A DNA stretch of 64,000 bases from Marivivens donghaensis (GCF_023541015.1 NZ_JALNPR010000007.1:1-64000), one strand, 5' to 3'. Counted from the stretch's first letter, positions 34,878 to 45,019 are shown. Numbers and translations: made by a program. The notes: generated from the sequence alone by a model not told the origin.

Positions 34878-36017
34878 TTATAGCCTATCCCTTAGGGAAT
34901 AATAAATCAGCGCCATCACCGCCCAGCCCAATGTGGTGAATAGAAGGATCAGGCCCAAGATCACCTCGCGGCGGGGATAGCTCGGTCGTTCTGCTAAAGT
35001 CGGTTGGATATAGGACGCAAGGTAGAGCGATTGGCGCTGCGCTTCGGCAATAGCGGCGTCATAAGCCTGCCGCGCGGCCCCATAGGCGAGCTCTGCAAAT
35101 TCGCGATCCGCGGCGAGGCGTTCGTAGTCCGCGATGGTCGTCGCATAGGCAGGATCACCGTTTTCGCCCGCACCAAATTTGCCCCGTTCCTCGTCGATAC
35201 GGGCGCGGATCACTTCGATCCTACGGGTGATTTGGTCGAGCCTCGGGTCCCCGTCGCGCACAGTGCCGGATAGAAGGTCGAAATCGATCAACGCTTCGGC
35301 CAGTTGCGCCTGAAGCGTGGTAAGGAGGCCCATTTGCCCCGCAACGTCCGCCTCTGGATCTACGATCTGGTTGCGAGTCCGAAATTCGGTCAGCGCCTCG
35401 CGGATGTCACGCAGACGGTCCTCTGCGCGGGTGAGGTCTTCGGCGGCATAGCGGGTGGCGTCGAGACGAGCCTGATCCGAAAGCGCGTTTATCATCACCG
35501 TGCTCTGGTCATAGATTGCGGTCGCGATTGCCTTGGCGTCCTCGGCGGTAAAGGCAATCGCCGAAACCTCCATCATGCCCGTGCCCGTGTCATAGGAGAT
35601 TTTGAGCATCCGTTGCCAATAATCGGTCAGATCCTCAATCGTGCCCTCAGGGTTAAACCCCATGAGCGGATCGCTGGTATAATGCACGGAATAGAGACGA
35701 CGCAGGTCCAATTCCGCGTCGATTTTCGCGACGATGTCTTGGCTGCGGATGAAAGCGTAGAGGATGTCGCTCTCGGATGACGAGGACGCGCCGAGGGTTC
35801 GTCCCAATCCGCTAAAGAGGTCCGTGTTGATTGACGTTTCCTCTTTGCGGACCGTGAAGCCGAGCGTTGAGGCGAATTGATCCTTTGCGATCAGATAGAG
35901 ATAAGCGGCAGCAATCGCGGCAGGGAGAATAACGATCAGCACAAACGACCAGAGGAGCCCGCGATGGCGGGGGCGCAGGGTGGCCGCATGGGCTGGTGGC
36001 AGAGGCGATTGCGTCAT
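34878..36017 (-). CDS. kpsE: Capsule export inner-membrane protein (KpsE-like)
   Basis: A 379-aa PCP-family protein with one membrane helix near each end (~22-42 and ~353-375) and a long helical periplasmic middle (A-E-D-L-T-R-A-E-D-R-L-R-D-I-R-E-A-L-T-E-F-R and R-I-E-V-I-R-A-R-I-D-E-E-R). This is the KpsE/BexC topology linking the ABC transporter to the outer-membrane channel. It is 21 bases downstream of the GlfT2-like gene, in the operon glf-GT2-kpsE-kpsT. Confidence 0.88.
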   Translation of the reverse strand: MTQSPLPPAHAATLRPRHRGLLWSFVLIVILPAAIAAAYLYLIAKDQFASTLGFTVRKEETSINTDLFSGLGRTLGASSSSESDILYAFIRSQDIVAKIDAELDLRRLYSVHYTSDPLMGFNPEGTIEDLTDYWQRMLKISYDTGTGMMEVSAIAFTAEDAKAIATAIYDQSTVMINALSDQARLDATRYAAEDLTRAEDRLRDIREALTEFRTRNQIVDPEADVAGQMGLLTTLQAQLAEALIDFDLLSGTVRDGDPRLDQITRRIEVIRARIDEERGKFGAGENGDPAYATTIADYERLAADREFAELAYGAARQAYDAAIAEAQRQSLYLASYIQPTLAERPSYPRREVILGLILLFTTLGWAVMALIYYSLRDRL

Positions 36018-36038
36018 CGTTTCTCCTTTGGTCAGAGC

Positions 36039-36977
36039 CTAGTCCTTTGCCCGTGGCCGCGCCAGATGTAGCGGATCATACCGCCCGCGTTTTCGCCGCA
36101 GCCCATGCCAGAACGCACGGGCAAAGATCGCAAAATAGGCGCGCTGTTCCCCGCCGCGTAGCCTCAGCCCCCGCTTGGTCCAGACCAGAACGAGGTAGGC
36201 AAGCGCAGCGGGGAACATCCATCCTGCGGCAACACGGGCGACTTCGACCCCGTTGCGGATGGTGTAGTGGTTTTTCCATAACGGACGGTAAACATCGCCC
36301 GAAGCGAGCGTCTCGCAATCATGGATGAACTGCATCTGGGGCAGGGTGCGAATACGCCAGCCCGCCTTGCGCAGGGCGAGGCTATAGAGAATGTCGTCCG
36401 AATAGAGGAATAGGCCCGCCTCTGGTTTCGGGATTTTTCGCGCGACAGACCCGCGCAGGGCATAACCGACAAAGGTCGCCGCATCGATGTCGCGGGCAGT
36501 GTCGGCAGGCACGGTAAATCCGCCGCGCCCGTGGCGAAGGGTGGTCAGAGCGCGATCCTTGAGGCTCCAGAACGGGTTGATGATCGGGCGGTTCATGTCA
36601 GAAGCAGTTCCATCGGACAGTCGAACATCGGCGGCAAGAACGGCAATGTCGGGCGAAATAGTCTCTAACTCAGCCCAAAGCTGGGTCATTGCGCCGCCAG
36701 CGGGCCAAGCATCATCGTCGAAAAGTACCAGCCAATCAGCATTTTCTGCAGCCTCTATCCCCGCCGCAAAGCCTCCTGCGCCACCGATGTTTTCGGGGAG
36801 GTTGATAACAGTCAGCCGAGGATCATTGATGTGCGCTAAAACCTCTGCCGTGCCGTCCGTCGAGGCATTGTTCACCACGAACACCTGATCGAACGGTTCC
36901 GCCAAGGTGCGATCCAGCGTCCACCGCAAGCGATCCGCCCGATTGTAAGTCACGATCACGGCGGCGATGCGGGTCAT
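36039..36977 (-). CDS. GT2 glycosyltransferase, galactofuranosyltransferase-like (GlfT2 type)
   Basis: A 312-aa GT-A enzyme: A-A-V-I-V-T-Y-N-R-A-D-R at the nucleotide end, N-N-A-S-T-D-G-T, L-P-E-N-I-G-G-A-G-G-F-A-A-G and the D-D-D-A-W-P metal motif. The I-G-G-A-G-G-F and D-D-D-A combination is typical of galactofuranosyltransferases. It overlaps the end of the UDP-galactopyranose mutase gene by four bases (ATGA), and that neighbour makes the Galf donor. Its product is probably the exported polysaccharide. Confidence 0.85.
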   Translation of the reverse strand: MTRIAAVIVTYNRADRLRWTLDRTLAEPFDQVFVVNNASTDGTAEVLAHINDPRLTVINLPENIGGAGGFAAGIEAAENADWLVLFDDDAWPAGGAMTQLWAELETISPDIAVLAADVRLSDGTASDMNRPIINPFWSLKDRALTTLRHGRGGFTVPADTARDIDAATFVGYALRGSVARKIPKPEAGLFLYSDDILYSLALRKAGWRIRTLPQMQFIHDCETLASGDVYRPLWKNHYTIRNGVEVARVAAGWMFPAALAYLVLVWTKRGLRLRGGEQRAYFAIFARAFWHGLRRKRGRYDPLHLARPRAKD

Positions 36978-38122
36978 AGCGGGCGCACCGAAAATACAGG
37001 CGGGCAGGTTCTGTTTGCCGTGGCCGAGAGGTAAGCGGCGGCGGTGTCCAGCGCCTCGCGGATGGTCACGTCCATGTCGATGTAACGGTAGGTGCCCAAG
37101 CGGCCCACGAATGTAGTGTTGCTTGTCGCCTCTGCCGCCTCAACATAGCGGGCCAGCAGCTCCCGCTGATCCAATCGTCGCGTCGGGTAATAGGGCACAT
37201 CGTTCGGCCCGCAGTCGATCGCGGTTTCCGCATAGAGCACGGATGCATCGTGATTTTCCCACGGCGCGAGGTGCTTTTGTTCAGTGATCCGTGTGTAGGG
37301 GACGGTTTCATCCCCGAAATTCATCACCGCACAGCCCAGCCAATCACCCCGTTCGCGGAACTCATCAAACCGAAGGCTCCGATACCCGAGCCGTCCGAAT
37401 TGATGGTCAAAAAACCCATCGAGAGGGCCAGTCCAAAAGGTATGATCGTAGGTTGCTAGATCAGCCTGCGTCATTGGTTGACCCAGTTGCACAGTGATCA
37501 AAGGATGGTCCAAAATAGACTCTATTAAGGCCGTATACCCATCCGTTGGCATCCCGATGTAGGGATGGTCAAAGTAGCTGTCATCGTAGTTGAAACGCAG
37601 TGGCAACCGTCGAAACACCGCGGCTGGGATTTCCGTCGGCGGGCAGCCCCATTGTTTCACCGTATAACCGCGAAAGAACGCCTCGTAGAGCGCGGGCCCG
37701 ATGGAGGCGAGCGCGGCTTCTTCAAAGTTGGCGGGGTTCGGGATGTCGACGCATTGCGCGGCGATAAACGCGCGTGCCTCGTCTGACCGCATCGCTGTGC
37801 CGAAAAACTGGTTAATCGTCTGGAGGTTTATGGGCAGAGAATAGACGTTCTCTGCCACCGTTGTCCGCACCGCGTGGCGATAGGGGTGAAACGCGGCAAA
37901 GCGGTTTACGTAATTCCAAACGTCCCGATCCCCCGTGTGGAAAATATGCGGCCCATGGTGGTGGAGCAGGATTCCAGTCTGCGCATCACGTGAGGTGTGG
38001 CAGTTTCCGCCGACGTGATCACGGCTCTCGATCACAGTCATGGTCAACCCAGCATCGGCCAATTGGCGGGCAATGACAGCGCCCGAGAATCCCGCCCCTA
38101 CAACAACGATGCCTTTAGCCAT
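36974..38122 (-). CDS. glf: UDP-galactopyranose mutase
   Basis: A 382-aa flavoenzyme interconverting UDP-Galp and UDP-Galf. FAD-binding G-A-G-F-S-G-A-V-I-A, E-S-R-D-H-V-G-G-N, H-H-H-G-P-H-I-F-H-T, the W-G-C-P-P-T-E-I region, and the C-terminal G-R-L-G-T-Y-R-Y-I-D-M-D block are all present. The start M-A-K-G-I-V-V-V-G at 38122 is chosen over the longer frame. It heads the operon running through GT2, kpsE and kpsT, and is divergent from the Wza/KpsD-like gene across 38123-38292. Confidence 0.94.
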   Translation of the reverse strand: MAKGIVVVGAGFSGAVIARQLADAGLTMTVIESRDHVGGNCHTSRDAQTGILLHHHGPHIFHTGDRDVWNYVNRFAAFHPYRHAVRTTVAENVYSLPINLQTINQFFGTAMRSDEARAFIAAQCVDIPNPANFEEAALASIGPALYEAFFRGYTVKQWGCPPTEIPAAVFRRLPLRFNYDDSYFDHPYIGMPTDGYTALIESILDHPLITVQLGQPMTQADLATYDHTFWTGPLDGFFDHQFGRLGYRSLRFDEFRERGDWLGCAVMNFGDETVPYTRITEQKHLAPWENHDASVLYAETAIDCGPNDVPYYPTRRLDQRELLARYVEAAEATSNTTFVGRLGTYRYIDMDVTIREALDTAAAYLSATANRTCPPVFSVRPL

Positions 38123-38292
38123 GGACGCCCTCTGTTTACTCACCGCTAGGTAACGTGGTGGCCGCACGATTTACCAGTCGAAACTACCAAATATTGTGGG
38201 TAAAGCCGCGAAGGGGCCTACAAGTTATTGACCATATCCATTTGGGTAGTATGGTGCAAAGACTGCTTATCATAGCCACTCCCGGGGGGGAC

Positions 38293-39405
38293 ATGGGGTT
38301 TTCATATCGTCATCTGATGGCCGCTGGCCTTTGTGTCACCCTAGCCGCGTGTAACACGCCGCGTGGTGCTGGTTTCCAGTCAGAAGTGATCGCTGCCGCG
38401 CGACCCTCCCAATCTGGCGAAGAGGCTGCGTTCGAAGTGGTCGCTGTCACCCGTGATACCCAATCAGGTCTGGCTGCGTGGCCTGTGGTTGGTGACACGT
38501 CGCGGTCGTGGATCCGCAATGCAGGTCAGCCGTCGTCGTTAATCATTAACACCGGCGATGTTGTTACTGTGACCGTTTGGGAAACGGGCGAAAACGCGCT
38601 GCTTGCTGGCGCGGGGGGAAGTGCGGCGCAGCTCCAAGACGTTGTGGTGTCCTCGAACGGTGAAGTGTTCTTGCCCTTCGTTGGGGATCTGAAAATCTCG
38701 GGCATGTCGCCTGAAACGGCGCGTCAGCGGATTGAGGAAAAATACCTCGAAACGATCCCGTCTGCGCAGGTGCAGATTGCTGTGACCCCAGGCCGTGCGA
38801 ATACCGCAAACCTCGTTTCTGGCGTTGGTGCGCCGGGTGTGTATCCGCTCGAAGGTCGGAACGTGACGGTTCTGTCGCTGATCGCCCAAGGTGGCGGCGC
38901 GCGCGGCGGTATGGCGAACCCGCAGGTAAAGCTGATCCGTGGCTCCTCCGTTTATGGCATCTCGCTTGATCGTCTGTTCGATAACCCCTCGCTGGATGCT
39001 GAAGTGCAGGGCGGCGACCGTATCCTCATCGAAGAAGACGACCGTACCTTCCTCGCGCTCGGCGCTGCAGGCACACAATCCGAATTCGTTTTCCCCGATG
39101 ATCGCGTGACCGCGCTTCAGGCGCTTTCGCTGATCGGCGGCGTGGATGCTGGCCGTGCGAACCCCAAAGGCGTGTTGGTTCTGCGGGAATACCCCGCATC
39201 AGTCCTGCGCACCGACGGCACTGGCCCCGCGAAAGAGCGGGTCGTGTTCACCGTGGACCTCACAACCGCAGACGGCCTCTTTGCCGCCCGCAACTTTGAG
39301 ATCATGTCTGGCGACCTCGTTTATGCCACCGAAAGCCCGATCAATTCCGCCCGCAGCGTGCTGGGTCTGATCGGTTCCGCACTGGGCATTTCGAACAGTC
39401 TGTAG
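38293..39405 (+). CDS. Outer-membrane polysaccharide export lipoprotein (Wza/KpsD family)
   Basis: A 370-aa protein with a lipoprotein signal ending in L-A-A-C (Cys near residue 20). A Poly_export domain follows (I-N-T-G-D-V-V-T-V-T-V-W-E, S-S-N-G-E-V-F-L-P-F-V-G-D-L-K-I-S-G), then SLBB-type repeats (G-V-G-A-P-G-V-Y-P-L; T-A-L-Q-A-L-S-L-I-G-G-V-D-A). ATG 38293 is chosen because it gives the lipobox and follows a G-rich ribosome site; the frame upstream to 38155 lacks these. It forms the outer-membrane exit for the capsule made by the flanking genes. Confidence 0.9.
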   Translation: MGFSYRHLMAAGLCVTLAACNTPRGAGFQSEVIAAARPSQSGEEAAFEVVAVTRDTQSGLAAWPVVGDTSRSWIRNAGQPSSLIINTGDVVTVTVWETGENALLAGAGGSAAQLQDVVVSSNGEVFLPFVGDLKISGMSPETARQRIEEKYLETIPSAQVQIAVTPGRANTANLVSGVGAPGVYPLEGRNVTVLSLIAQGGGARGGMANPQVKLIRGSSVYGISLDRLFDNPSLDAEVQGGDRILIEEDDRTFLALGAAGTQSEFVFPDDRVTALQALSLIGGVDAGRANPKGVLVLREYPASVLRTDGTGPAKERVVFTVDLTTADGLFAARNFEIMSGDLVYATESPINSARSVLGLIGSALGISNSL

Positions 39406-39407
39406 GT

Positions 39408-40943
39408 CTAAAACCCCCAATCCGTGTCTCCGTTGACCATCTGTTTTAAGGTGTCATCGGGGATGTCGACCGTTCCGCAGAACCGCCACAGCACGTCTTG
39501 TAGGGACGGGTCGATGGCATCGTTGTTTTCGTCGATCATCGTGAGGTTTGAATAGCGATCGATGGGCACGAGGTCGTGTAGGACGAGTTGATCCCATGTC
39601 AGCGGGTTTGACGATTGGATATGCAGTGTTTCCTCGCCGTAGGTCAGCGTGAGGCCATCCTGCGTTTCGGTGTAGCCGATCTGGGACAAATTACGGATGA
39701 GGCCCCAACTGCTGATGTCGATGCGGTCCTCGCCGAGTGTGAAATCGGTGATCGTGTCAGGGGTGCCGTCGGGGATAAAGATGAACACATCTTCACCTGC
39801 GCCACCTGTCAGCATGTCGATCCCGCCGCCATCGAAGATCAGGTCGTCGCCGTCGGTGCCCAATAGCGTTTCCGCCGAATTAGTGCCTGATATCGTCGCC
39901 CCATTGGGGTCGAACGTGAGGTGGGTGATGCCCGTCTCGCTCGCTGATCCGACGTAGATGTCGATGATCCCATCGGTGCTGCCAAGTTCAATCGTGGACA
40001 CATCGGCGAGGCCCGCTGTGACGGTGTCGGCCACGTGCGCGACGGGTTCCAACATACCGTTGGGGAGGAGGGAAAAGACGCTCACCCCGTCATCCGCGCC
40101 GCCTGCCGCGACCCACGTTTCGCCGTCGACTTGGATCGTGGCCAGTGCTGTGACGCCTGCGAACCGCGTGTCTAAGTCGTCGATCACATGGTCGATCACG
40201 GACATGGCGCCTGTTGCATCCAAGGTGACGACTGAGAGCGATCCGCTGCCCGCTGCGGCAACGATCATGTAGGTATTCGCGCCGATCACTACGGTTTCAA
40301 TCGCGGTGGGGGCCGAGATCCACAGCCCGTCCGAGGCGTCGACTGTATCTTCGACCCAGAGGTTGCCGTTGTCTGCCACCGACCACAGGGTAAGGCCGTT
40401 CATCTCTTGGGCCAGGGTCACGATATACTGTGTGGTGCCAAAGTTCGCCTTGGTCATCGCTGTGATGCCAGAGGCGTAGGATTGCGCGGTGTCGGGCGTA
40501 TAGCCTGTGCCGAGGAGCGCGCCATTGCCCGAAAACTGGAGCCGCGCGATACCGTCCTCACCCCAGAAGCCGCCGTAAAATCCGATACGGCCTGAGGCTA
40601 ACGTGACGGCTGAGCTGGCGGTGATGTCAGACGGCCACGAGAATTCGCCGTAGTCTATTGCCGTGGACAGAGCGCCATCTGTTAAGCTGATCAATTGTAG
40701 GCTGCCGTTTGCGCCGCCTCCTGTCAGCAGAGCGGGGCCGTCGGAAAAGTTGACAACTGTCAACTCCGCCTCGCCTCCTACGGTATCGGTGCGAGTGTGA
40801 GCGAGGCTGTCGATTTGGCTGAGGTCGCTCGTCCAACTTTCAATCGCGCCGCCGTAACGTGAGGTGCCGACCAGCACGCCATCAATCACCACCAGATCAG
40901 TATAAAGCGCCGCCCCTGCGCGGCCAGCATAGTCGATGTTCAT
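39408..40943 (-). CDS. Secreted RTX/hemolysin-type calcium-binding protein with propeller-like N-terminus
   Basis: A 511-aa protein. Residues ~1-330 have repeating beta-strand units (for example L-T-V-V-N-F-S-D-G-P-A-L-L-T-G-G and T-Y-M-I-V-A-A-A-G-S-G-S-L-S-V-V), suggesting a beta-propeller. RTX nonapeptides follow (L-L-G-T-D-G-D-D-L-I-F-D-G-G-G, L-T-G-G-A-G-E-D-V-F-I-F), then the D-T-I-T-D-F-T-L-G-E-D-R-I-D motif that usually ends such domains. There is no N-terminal signal, as expected for type I secretion. ATG 40943 has GGGAG six bases before it. The one-mismatch palindrome 6 encodes its E-L-T-V-V-N stretch. Confidence 0.8.
   Translation of the reverse strand: MNIDYAGRAGAALYTDLVVIDGVLVGTSRYGGAIESWTSDLSQIDSLAHTRTDTVGGEAELTVVNFSDGPALLTGGGANGSLQLISLTDGALSTAIDYGEFSWPSDITASSAVTLASGRIGFYGGFWGEDGIARLQFSGNGALLGTGYTPDTAQSYASGITAMTKANFGTTQYIVTLAQEMNGLTLWSVADNGNLWVEDTVDASDGLWISAPTAIETVVIGANTYMIVAAAGSGSLSVVTLDATGAMSVIDHVIDDLDTRFAGVTALATIQVDGETWVAAGGADDGVSVFSLLPNGMLEPVAHVADTVTAGLADVSTIELGSTDGIIDIYVGSASETGITHLTFDPNGATISGTNSAETLLGTDGDDLIFDGGGIDMLTGGAGEDVFIFIPDGTPDTITDFTLGEDRIDISSWGLIRNLSQIGYTETQDGLTLTYGEETLHIQSSNPLTWDQLVLHDLVPIDRYSNLTMIDENNDAIDPSLQDVLWRFCGTVDIPDDTLKQMVNGDTDWGF
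40749..40764. repeat. parS-like palindrome 6 (one mismatch, inside RTX gene)
   Basis: GTTGACAACTGTCAAC differs from the others at one central base that is invariant in the consensus. It is 23 kb from the rest, so it may be a distal weak site or chance. Confidence 0.45.
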
Positions 40944-41050
40944 CGCCATCTCCCGTGTTCCACCGAACCAATGGTCAGTGGGCGGACGGTCAGGGGCAGG
41001 GGCGAAAATGAGGCGTAATGGCGGCCTTTGGGTCGGGTTTAATCCAAAGA

Positions 41051-41680
41051 TTATTCGAGTTTTAAGTTCTCCAACCGTGCGGAAATCTGGCTGTCGGTAT
41101 CATCGCTGTCCGCGGACAGGGCCAAACCAACAAGGGCAGTCGCCTCACCACCAAAAGCGCGAGCATAGTCGGCGGCGAGATTGACGGATTCCGTGTAGCT
41201 GCCCCTGCCCGCCGGTCTCCGAATGATCGTTCGACCCCGATCACCGAGGTAAGGAGAGGGCAGGACATCGCCGATCTTATGATCGCCGCCAAAGACATAC
41301 ATCAGCACCCGCGCCTCCTCGACCGCGAGGAGGCTGCGGATTGAGGCGGATTGATTTTGACGCGCTACATCTTCGGGCATGAACACGAAATAGAGCGATA
41401 GGTTCCGATCATCGCCACCCTTTTGCGTGAGGTCGGTTGGCGGCACGCTCGTTGTGACGGACCAATCCCAGCGGGCCCGACGCGTTGACCAGTCAGACGG
41501 GAGGAGCGCGGTCCACAACATCGACACTGTTCCCGCGCTTTGCACATCAACTGATGTCTCGGTCGCGGTATAATCGTTTGATGAAAACAGCGCGAATTTC
41601 TGTTCTGTCCAATTGGTCATGGGATTGGCCGCTGCATTGCTTGCGGCGAGGGTGAATAGGGCGGCGATTAGGTTGCGCAT
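41051..41680 (-). CDS. DUF3047 family exported protein
   Basis: A 209-aa protein with a signal peptide (M-R-N-L-I-A-A-L-F-T-L-A-A-S-N-A-A-A). The DUF3047-type pattern includes A-R-W-D-W-S-V-T near residue 65-75, then a beta-rich body with L-M-Y-V-F-G-G-D and a final L-V-G-L-A-L-S-A-D-S-D-D-T-D-S. The family is found in marine proteobacteria and its function is unknown. GGAGG precedes the ATG. It lies between the RTX protein and kpsM on the same strand. Confidence 0.75.
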   Translation of the reverse strand: MRNLIAALFTLAASNAAANPMTNWTEQKFALFSSNDYTATETSVDVQSAGTVSMLWTALLPSDWSTRRARWDWSVTTSVPPTDLTQKGGDDRNLSLYFVFMPEDVARQNQSASIRSLLAVEEARVLMYVFGGDHKIGDVLPSPYLGDRGRTIIRRPAGRGSYTESVNLAADYARAFGGEATALVGLALSADSDDTDSQISARLENLKLE

Positions 41681-41755
41681 TTGTGTCCTCCGTCACGGTA
41701 TAGGTAACGGGCGGCGCTGATCTGTAAACGCTCCTCTAGCGAACGTGATAGGCTG

Positions 41756-42535
41756 TCACAAAATCCTGTCGTGATTGGCGCGGAGCAGGATTAGACCGAA
41801 AACCAGTGCAATCAGGCCGAAGCTATAGCCGTAGGTGAGCGAGGCGTAGGTGGCCTCATAGGTTGGATAAAACCCCGCGCGAACCAGCCCGACGCCATGG
41901 ATCAGCGGGTTCCACCAGAGCCATGTACGCAATGGCTCTGTCACGTTGTCGAGGATGAAGAACACACCCGAGGCAAAGAAGATCGGGCGCGAGGCGATGG
42001 CCCAGATGCGGCCCCAAAATTCGAACCGACCTGTGAGGTAGCAGTTCAGCGTACCGATGCCTGCGCCGAGGAGGGCGACCATGCCGATGCCTTGGGCTAT
42101 TGGGATGGGGTCGATGTCTGCCTCGGCTGATGTCAGCGCGATGATGCCGCCGATCACGAGGATCGAGACGACGATCCCTGTCAACAGGTGCAAGGCCACG
42201 CGCGCAAGGATCGCATCGATCCACAGCACCCGCGGATAGGCCAAGAGCATCCGTGAATAGCGCAGAGTGTTCATCACCTTTGTTGAGAGTTCGCCGTAGA
42301 TGTGGATCGGCAAAAACCCTGTCGCATAGAACAGCATAAAATTGCTGCCCAAGGACGGTTTGTTGATCATCAGTGAAAACCCGAACGCCATGATCGCGAT
42401 GGCGCCCAAAGGTTCTAACACGGCCCAAAGATAGCCACCGGGTGAGCGACCATAGGTCGATGCCATCTCACGCAGGATCAAGGCCATGATCGAACGGAGC
42501 GTGGTGAATCTGGGGCGAGACAGGGTTGCGGTCAT
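41756..42535 (-). CDS. kpsM: ABC transporter permease for polysaccharide export (KpsM-like)
   Basis: A 259-aa ABC-2 type permease with six hydrophobic segments. The characteristic N-terminal block L-I-L-R-E-M-A-S-T-Y-G-R-S-P-G-G-Y-L-W-A-V-L-E-P is present, as is the C-terminal W-N-P-L-I-H-G-V-G-L-V-R region. It pairs with the KpsT-like ATPase, 7 kb downstream on the same strand. The separation and the intervening RTX and DUF3047 genes suggest rearrangement of an ancestral kps cluster (inference). The ribosome site is weak. Confidence 0.88.
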   Translation of the reverse strand: MTATLSRPRFTTLRSIMALILREMASTYGRSPGGYLWAVLEPLGAIAIMAFGFSLMINKPSLGSNFMLFYATGFLPIHIYGELSTKVMNTLRYSRMLLAYPRVLWIDAILARVALHLLTGIVVSILVIGGIIALTSAEADIDPIPIAQGIGMVALLGAGIGTLNCYLTGRFEFWGRIWAIASRPIFFASGVFFILDNVTEPLRTWLWWNPLIHGVGLVRAGFYPTYEATYASLTYGYSFGLIALVFGLILLRANHDRIL

Positions 42536-42679
42536 CGGGCTGCTTTGGTTCGTTTGGGTCGACTATAGACAGCGATATCGGCTTTGTCTTTCGGATCGGT
42601 AAAACAGTGGGCTTGGGTTGCTTGTGGCGGGTGGGATGCGGGGCTAAGAAGGATGTCCAGTTCGTATTTGGAGGCCCCT

Positions 42680-44992
42680 TTGGACACCATCACCCGCATT
42701 GCAGCGACCATCGCGCAGGACATTAACGCCACCCCGAAACAGGTCACCTCTGCCGTGGAGCTGTTGGACGAAGGGGCGACGGTTCCCTTTATCGCGCGCT
42801 ACCGCAAAGAGGTGACGGGGGGACTGGACGACACGCAATTGCGCACCTTGGCCGAACGTTTGACCTACCTGCGGGAATTGCAACAGCGCCGCGCGGCCAT
42901 CGCGAAAGAGATTACGTCGCAGGGTAAGATGACCGACGATCTGGCGCTGTCGATCCACAAGGCCGCGACGAAGGCCGAGTTGGAAGATATTTACCTACCC
43001 TACAAACCCAAGCGCCGCACCAAAGCGATGATCGCCCGCGAAAACGGGTTGGAACCATTGGTTGATCTGATCTTGTCCGATCGGGCGACCGATCCCGAGG
43101 TCCACGCGGGGGGCTTTATCACTGAGGCGGTTCCGTCGACCAAGGACGCGCTGAACGGTGCCCGTGATATTCTGGTCGAAGGTCTGGCGGAAAACGCGGG
43201 TCTGTTGCGTGATCTTCGTGAGTTCATGAAGCGTGAGGCGGTGATTTCCGCCCGCGTGATTGAGGGCAAAGAAAAGGATGGTGCGAAATTTTCTGACTAC
43301 TTTGCCCATAGCGAAAAATGGGCGAGTGTGCCGTCCCACCGTGCGCTTGCGATGCTGCGCGGCGCGAACGAGGGCTTCCTCACCATCGATATCGCCCCTG
43401 ACGAAGAGGGCGCTGCACGGGCCGTGTCGCTGATCGCCTCCGAACTGGGTGTTCGTTCGGGGACTGCGGGCGACAAATGGCTTGCTGGCGTTGCGGGTTG
43501 GACATGGCGGGTGAAGCTGTCGATGACTATGATGCTCGACCTTTTGGGCGACATGCGCAGCACGGCTCACGAGGAAGCGATCACCGTTTTTGCACGTAAC
43601 CTCAAGGACTTGTTGCTGGCCGCACCTGCGGGCGCGAAGGCCACGATCGGTCTTGATCCGGGGATCCGCACAGGGGTGAAGGTCGCTGTCGTTGATGCAA
43701 CGGGTAAAGTTCTGGACACCGCGACGATCTACCCGTTCCAACCGCGCATGGATGTGCAGGGATCGCAGGCTGTGATCCTCGCGCTCATCGCGAAACACAA
43801 CGTTGATTTGATCGCGATTGGCAACGGCACGGCGAGCCGTGAAACCGAACGGTTGGTCGCTGAAACGCTGAAACGCTTGCCGTCCTCGGTCAAAGCCCCG
43901 ACCAAGGTCGTCGTGTCCGAAGCGGGCGCGTCGGTCTATTCGGCGTCCGAACTCGCGGCGCGGGAATTCCCCGACCTCGACGTGTCTTTGCGCGGGGCGG
44001 TGTCGATTGCGCGGCGTCTGCAAGACCCTCTCGCCGAATTGGTTAAAATCGAACCCAAGGCCATCGGCGTCGGTCAATATCAGCACGACGTGGACCAGCA
44101 CAAACTGGCGAAATCGCTAGAAGCGGTGGTCGAGGATGCGGTGAACGCCGTGGGCGTGGACCTGAATACGGCATCTGCGCCGCTCTTGGCCCATATCTCG
44201 GGCCTTGGCCCAGTTCTCGCCGAGAGCATCGTGGCGCACCGTGACAGCAACGGCGCGTTTACATCTCGCAAGGACTTGCTGAAAGTCGCGCGACTTGGGC
44301 CGAAAGCCTACGAACAATGTGCGGGCTTTTTGCGGATCACGGGTGGGAAGGAACCGCTCGACGCGTCCTCCGTCCATCCCGAAGCTTACGGCGTGGCTCG
44401 CAAGATCGTTGCGGCCTGTGGTCGAGATGTGCGGGCGCTGATGGGCGATGCGCAAGCCCTTCGCGGGCTAAGAGCCGAAGACTTTGTCGATGAGACATTC
44501 GGCCTGCCCACCGTCCGCGATATTCTGACCGAGTTGGAAAAGCCCGGTCGAGACCCGCGCCCGACATTCAAAACGGCAAGCTTTGCCGATGGGGTCGAGG
44601 AAATCACCGACCTGAAACCTGGGATGGTGCTTGAGGGAACAGTCACTAACGTGGCGGCTTTCGGTGCTTTTGTGGACATCGGCGTCCATCAGGATGGCTT
44701 GGTCCACGTCAGCCAATTGGCCGATAAATTCGTCAAAGACCCGCATGAGATCGTCAAAGCAGGGGACGTTGTGCGCGTCACCGTGACCGAGGTCGACGTG
44801 CCGCGCAAGCGCATCGGATTAACCATGCGCAAAGATGGTGGAGCGAGCGCGAAAGAGACCCGTAATGAACGCGGTCAGGATCGTCCGCGGGGCCAGGTTC
44901 CGTCCCGAATGCGGACACAGGCGAGCCCGCCGAAGCAGGCTGAAACGGGTGGTCTGGGGGCTGCGCTCCTTGAGGCGATGCGCAAGAAATAA
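42680..44992 (+). CDS. tex: Tex, RNA-binding transcriptional accessory protein
   Basis: A 770-aa protein with the Tex order. N-terminal helices carry P-F-I-A-R-Y-R-K-E. The YqgF/RNase H-like domain has [16 protein letters not shown] near residue 325. Helix-hairpin-helix repeats ([13 protein letters not shown]) and a C-terminal S1 domain ([31 protein letters not shown]) follow. I place the start at TTG 42680 because GGAGG lies five bases upstream and homologues begin with [10 protein letters not shown] 42653 is the alternative. It is a core chromosomal-type gene, notable on a repABC replicon. Confidence 0.93.
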   Translation: MDTITRIAATIAQDINATPKQVTSAVELLDEGATVPFIARYRKEVTGGLDDTQLRTLAERLTYLRELQQRRAAIAKEITSQGKMTDDLALSIHKAATKAELEDIYLPYKPKRRTKAMIARENGLEPLVDLILSDRATDPEVHAGGFITEAVPSTKDALNGARDILVEGLAENAGLLRDLREFMKREAVISARVIEGKEKDGAKFSDYFAHSEKWASVPSHRALAMLRGANEGFLTIDIAPDEEGAARAVSLIASELGVRSGTAGDKWLAGVAGWTWRVKLSMTMMLDLLGDMRSTAHEEAITVFARNLKDLLLAAPAGAKATIGLDPGIRTGVKVAVVDATGKVLDTATIYPFQPRMDVQGSQAVILALIAKHNVDLIAIGNGTASRETERLVAETLKRLPSSVKAPTKVVVSEAGASVYSASELAAREFPDLDVSLRGAVSIARRLQDPLAELVKIEPKAIGVGQYQHDVDQHKLAKSLEAVVEDAVNAVGVDLNTASAPLLAHISGLGPVLAESIVAHRDSNGAFTSRKDLLKVARLGPKAYEQCAGFLRITGGKEPLDASSVHPEAYGVARKIVAACGRDVRALMGDAQALRGLRAEDFVDETFGLPTVRDILTELEKPGRDPRPTFKTASFADGVEEITDLKPGMVLEGTVTNVAAFGAFVDIGVHQDGLVHVSQLADKFVKDPHEIVKAGDVVRVTVTEVDVPRKRIGLTMRKDGGASAKETRNERGQDRPRGQVPSRMRTQASPPKQAETGGLGAALLEAMRKK

Positions 44993-45019
44993 CCCACGTT
45001 CGAATTTGGAACTGCGGTT

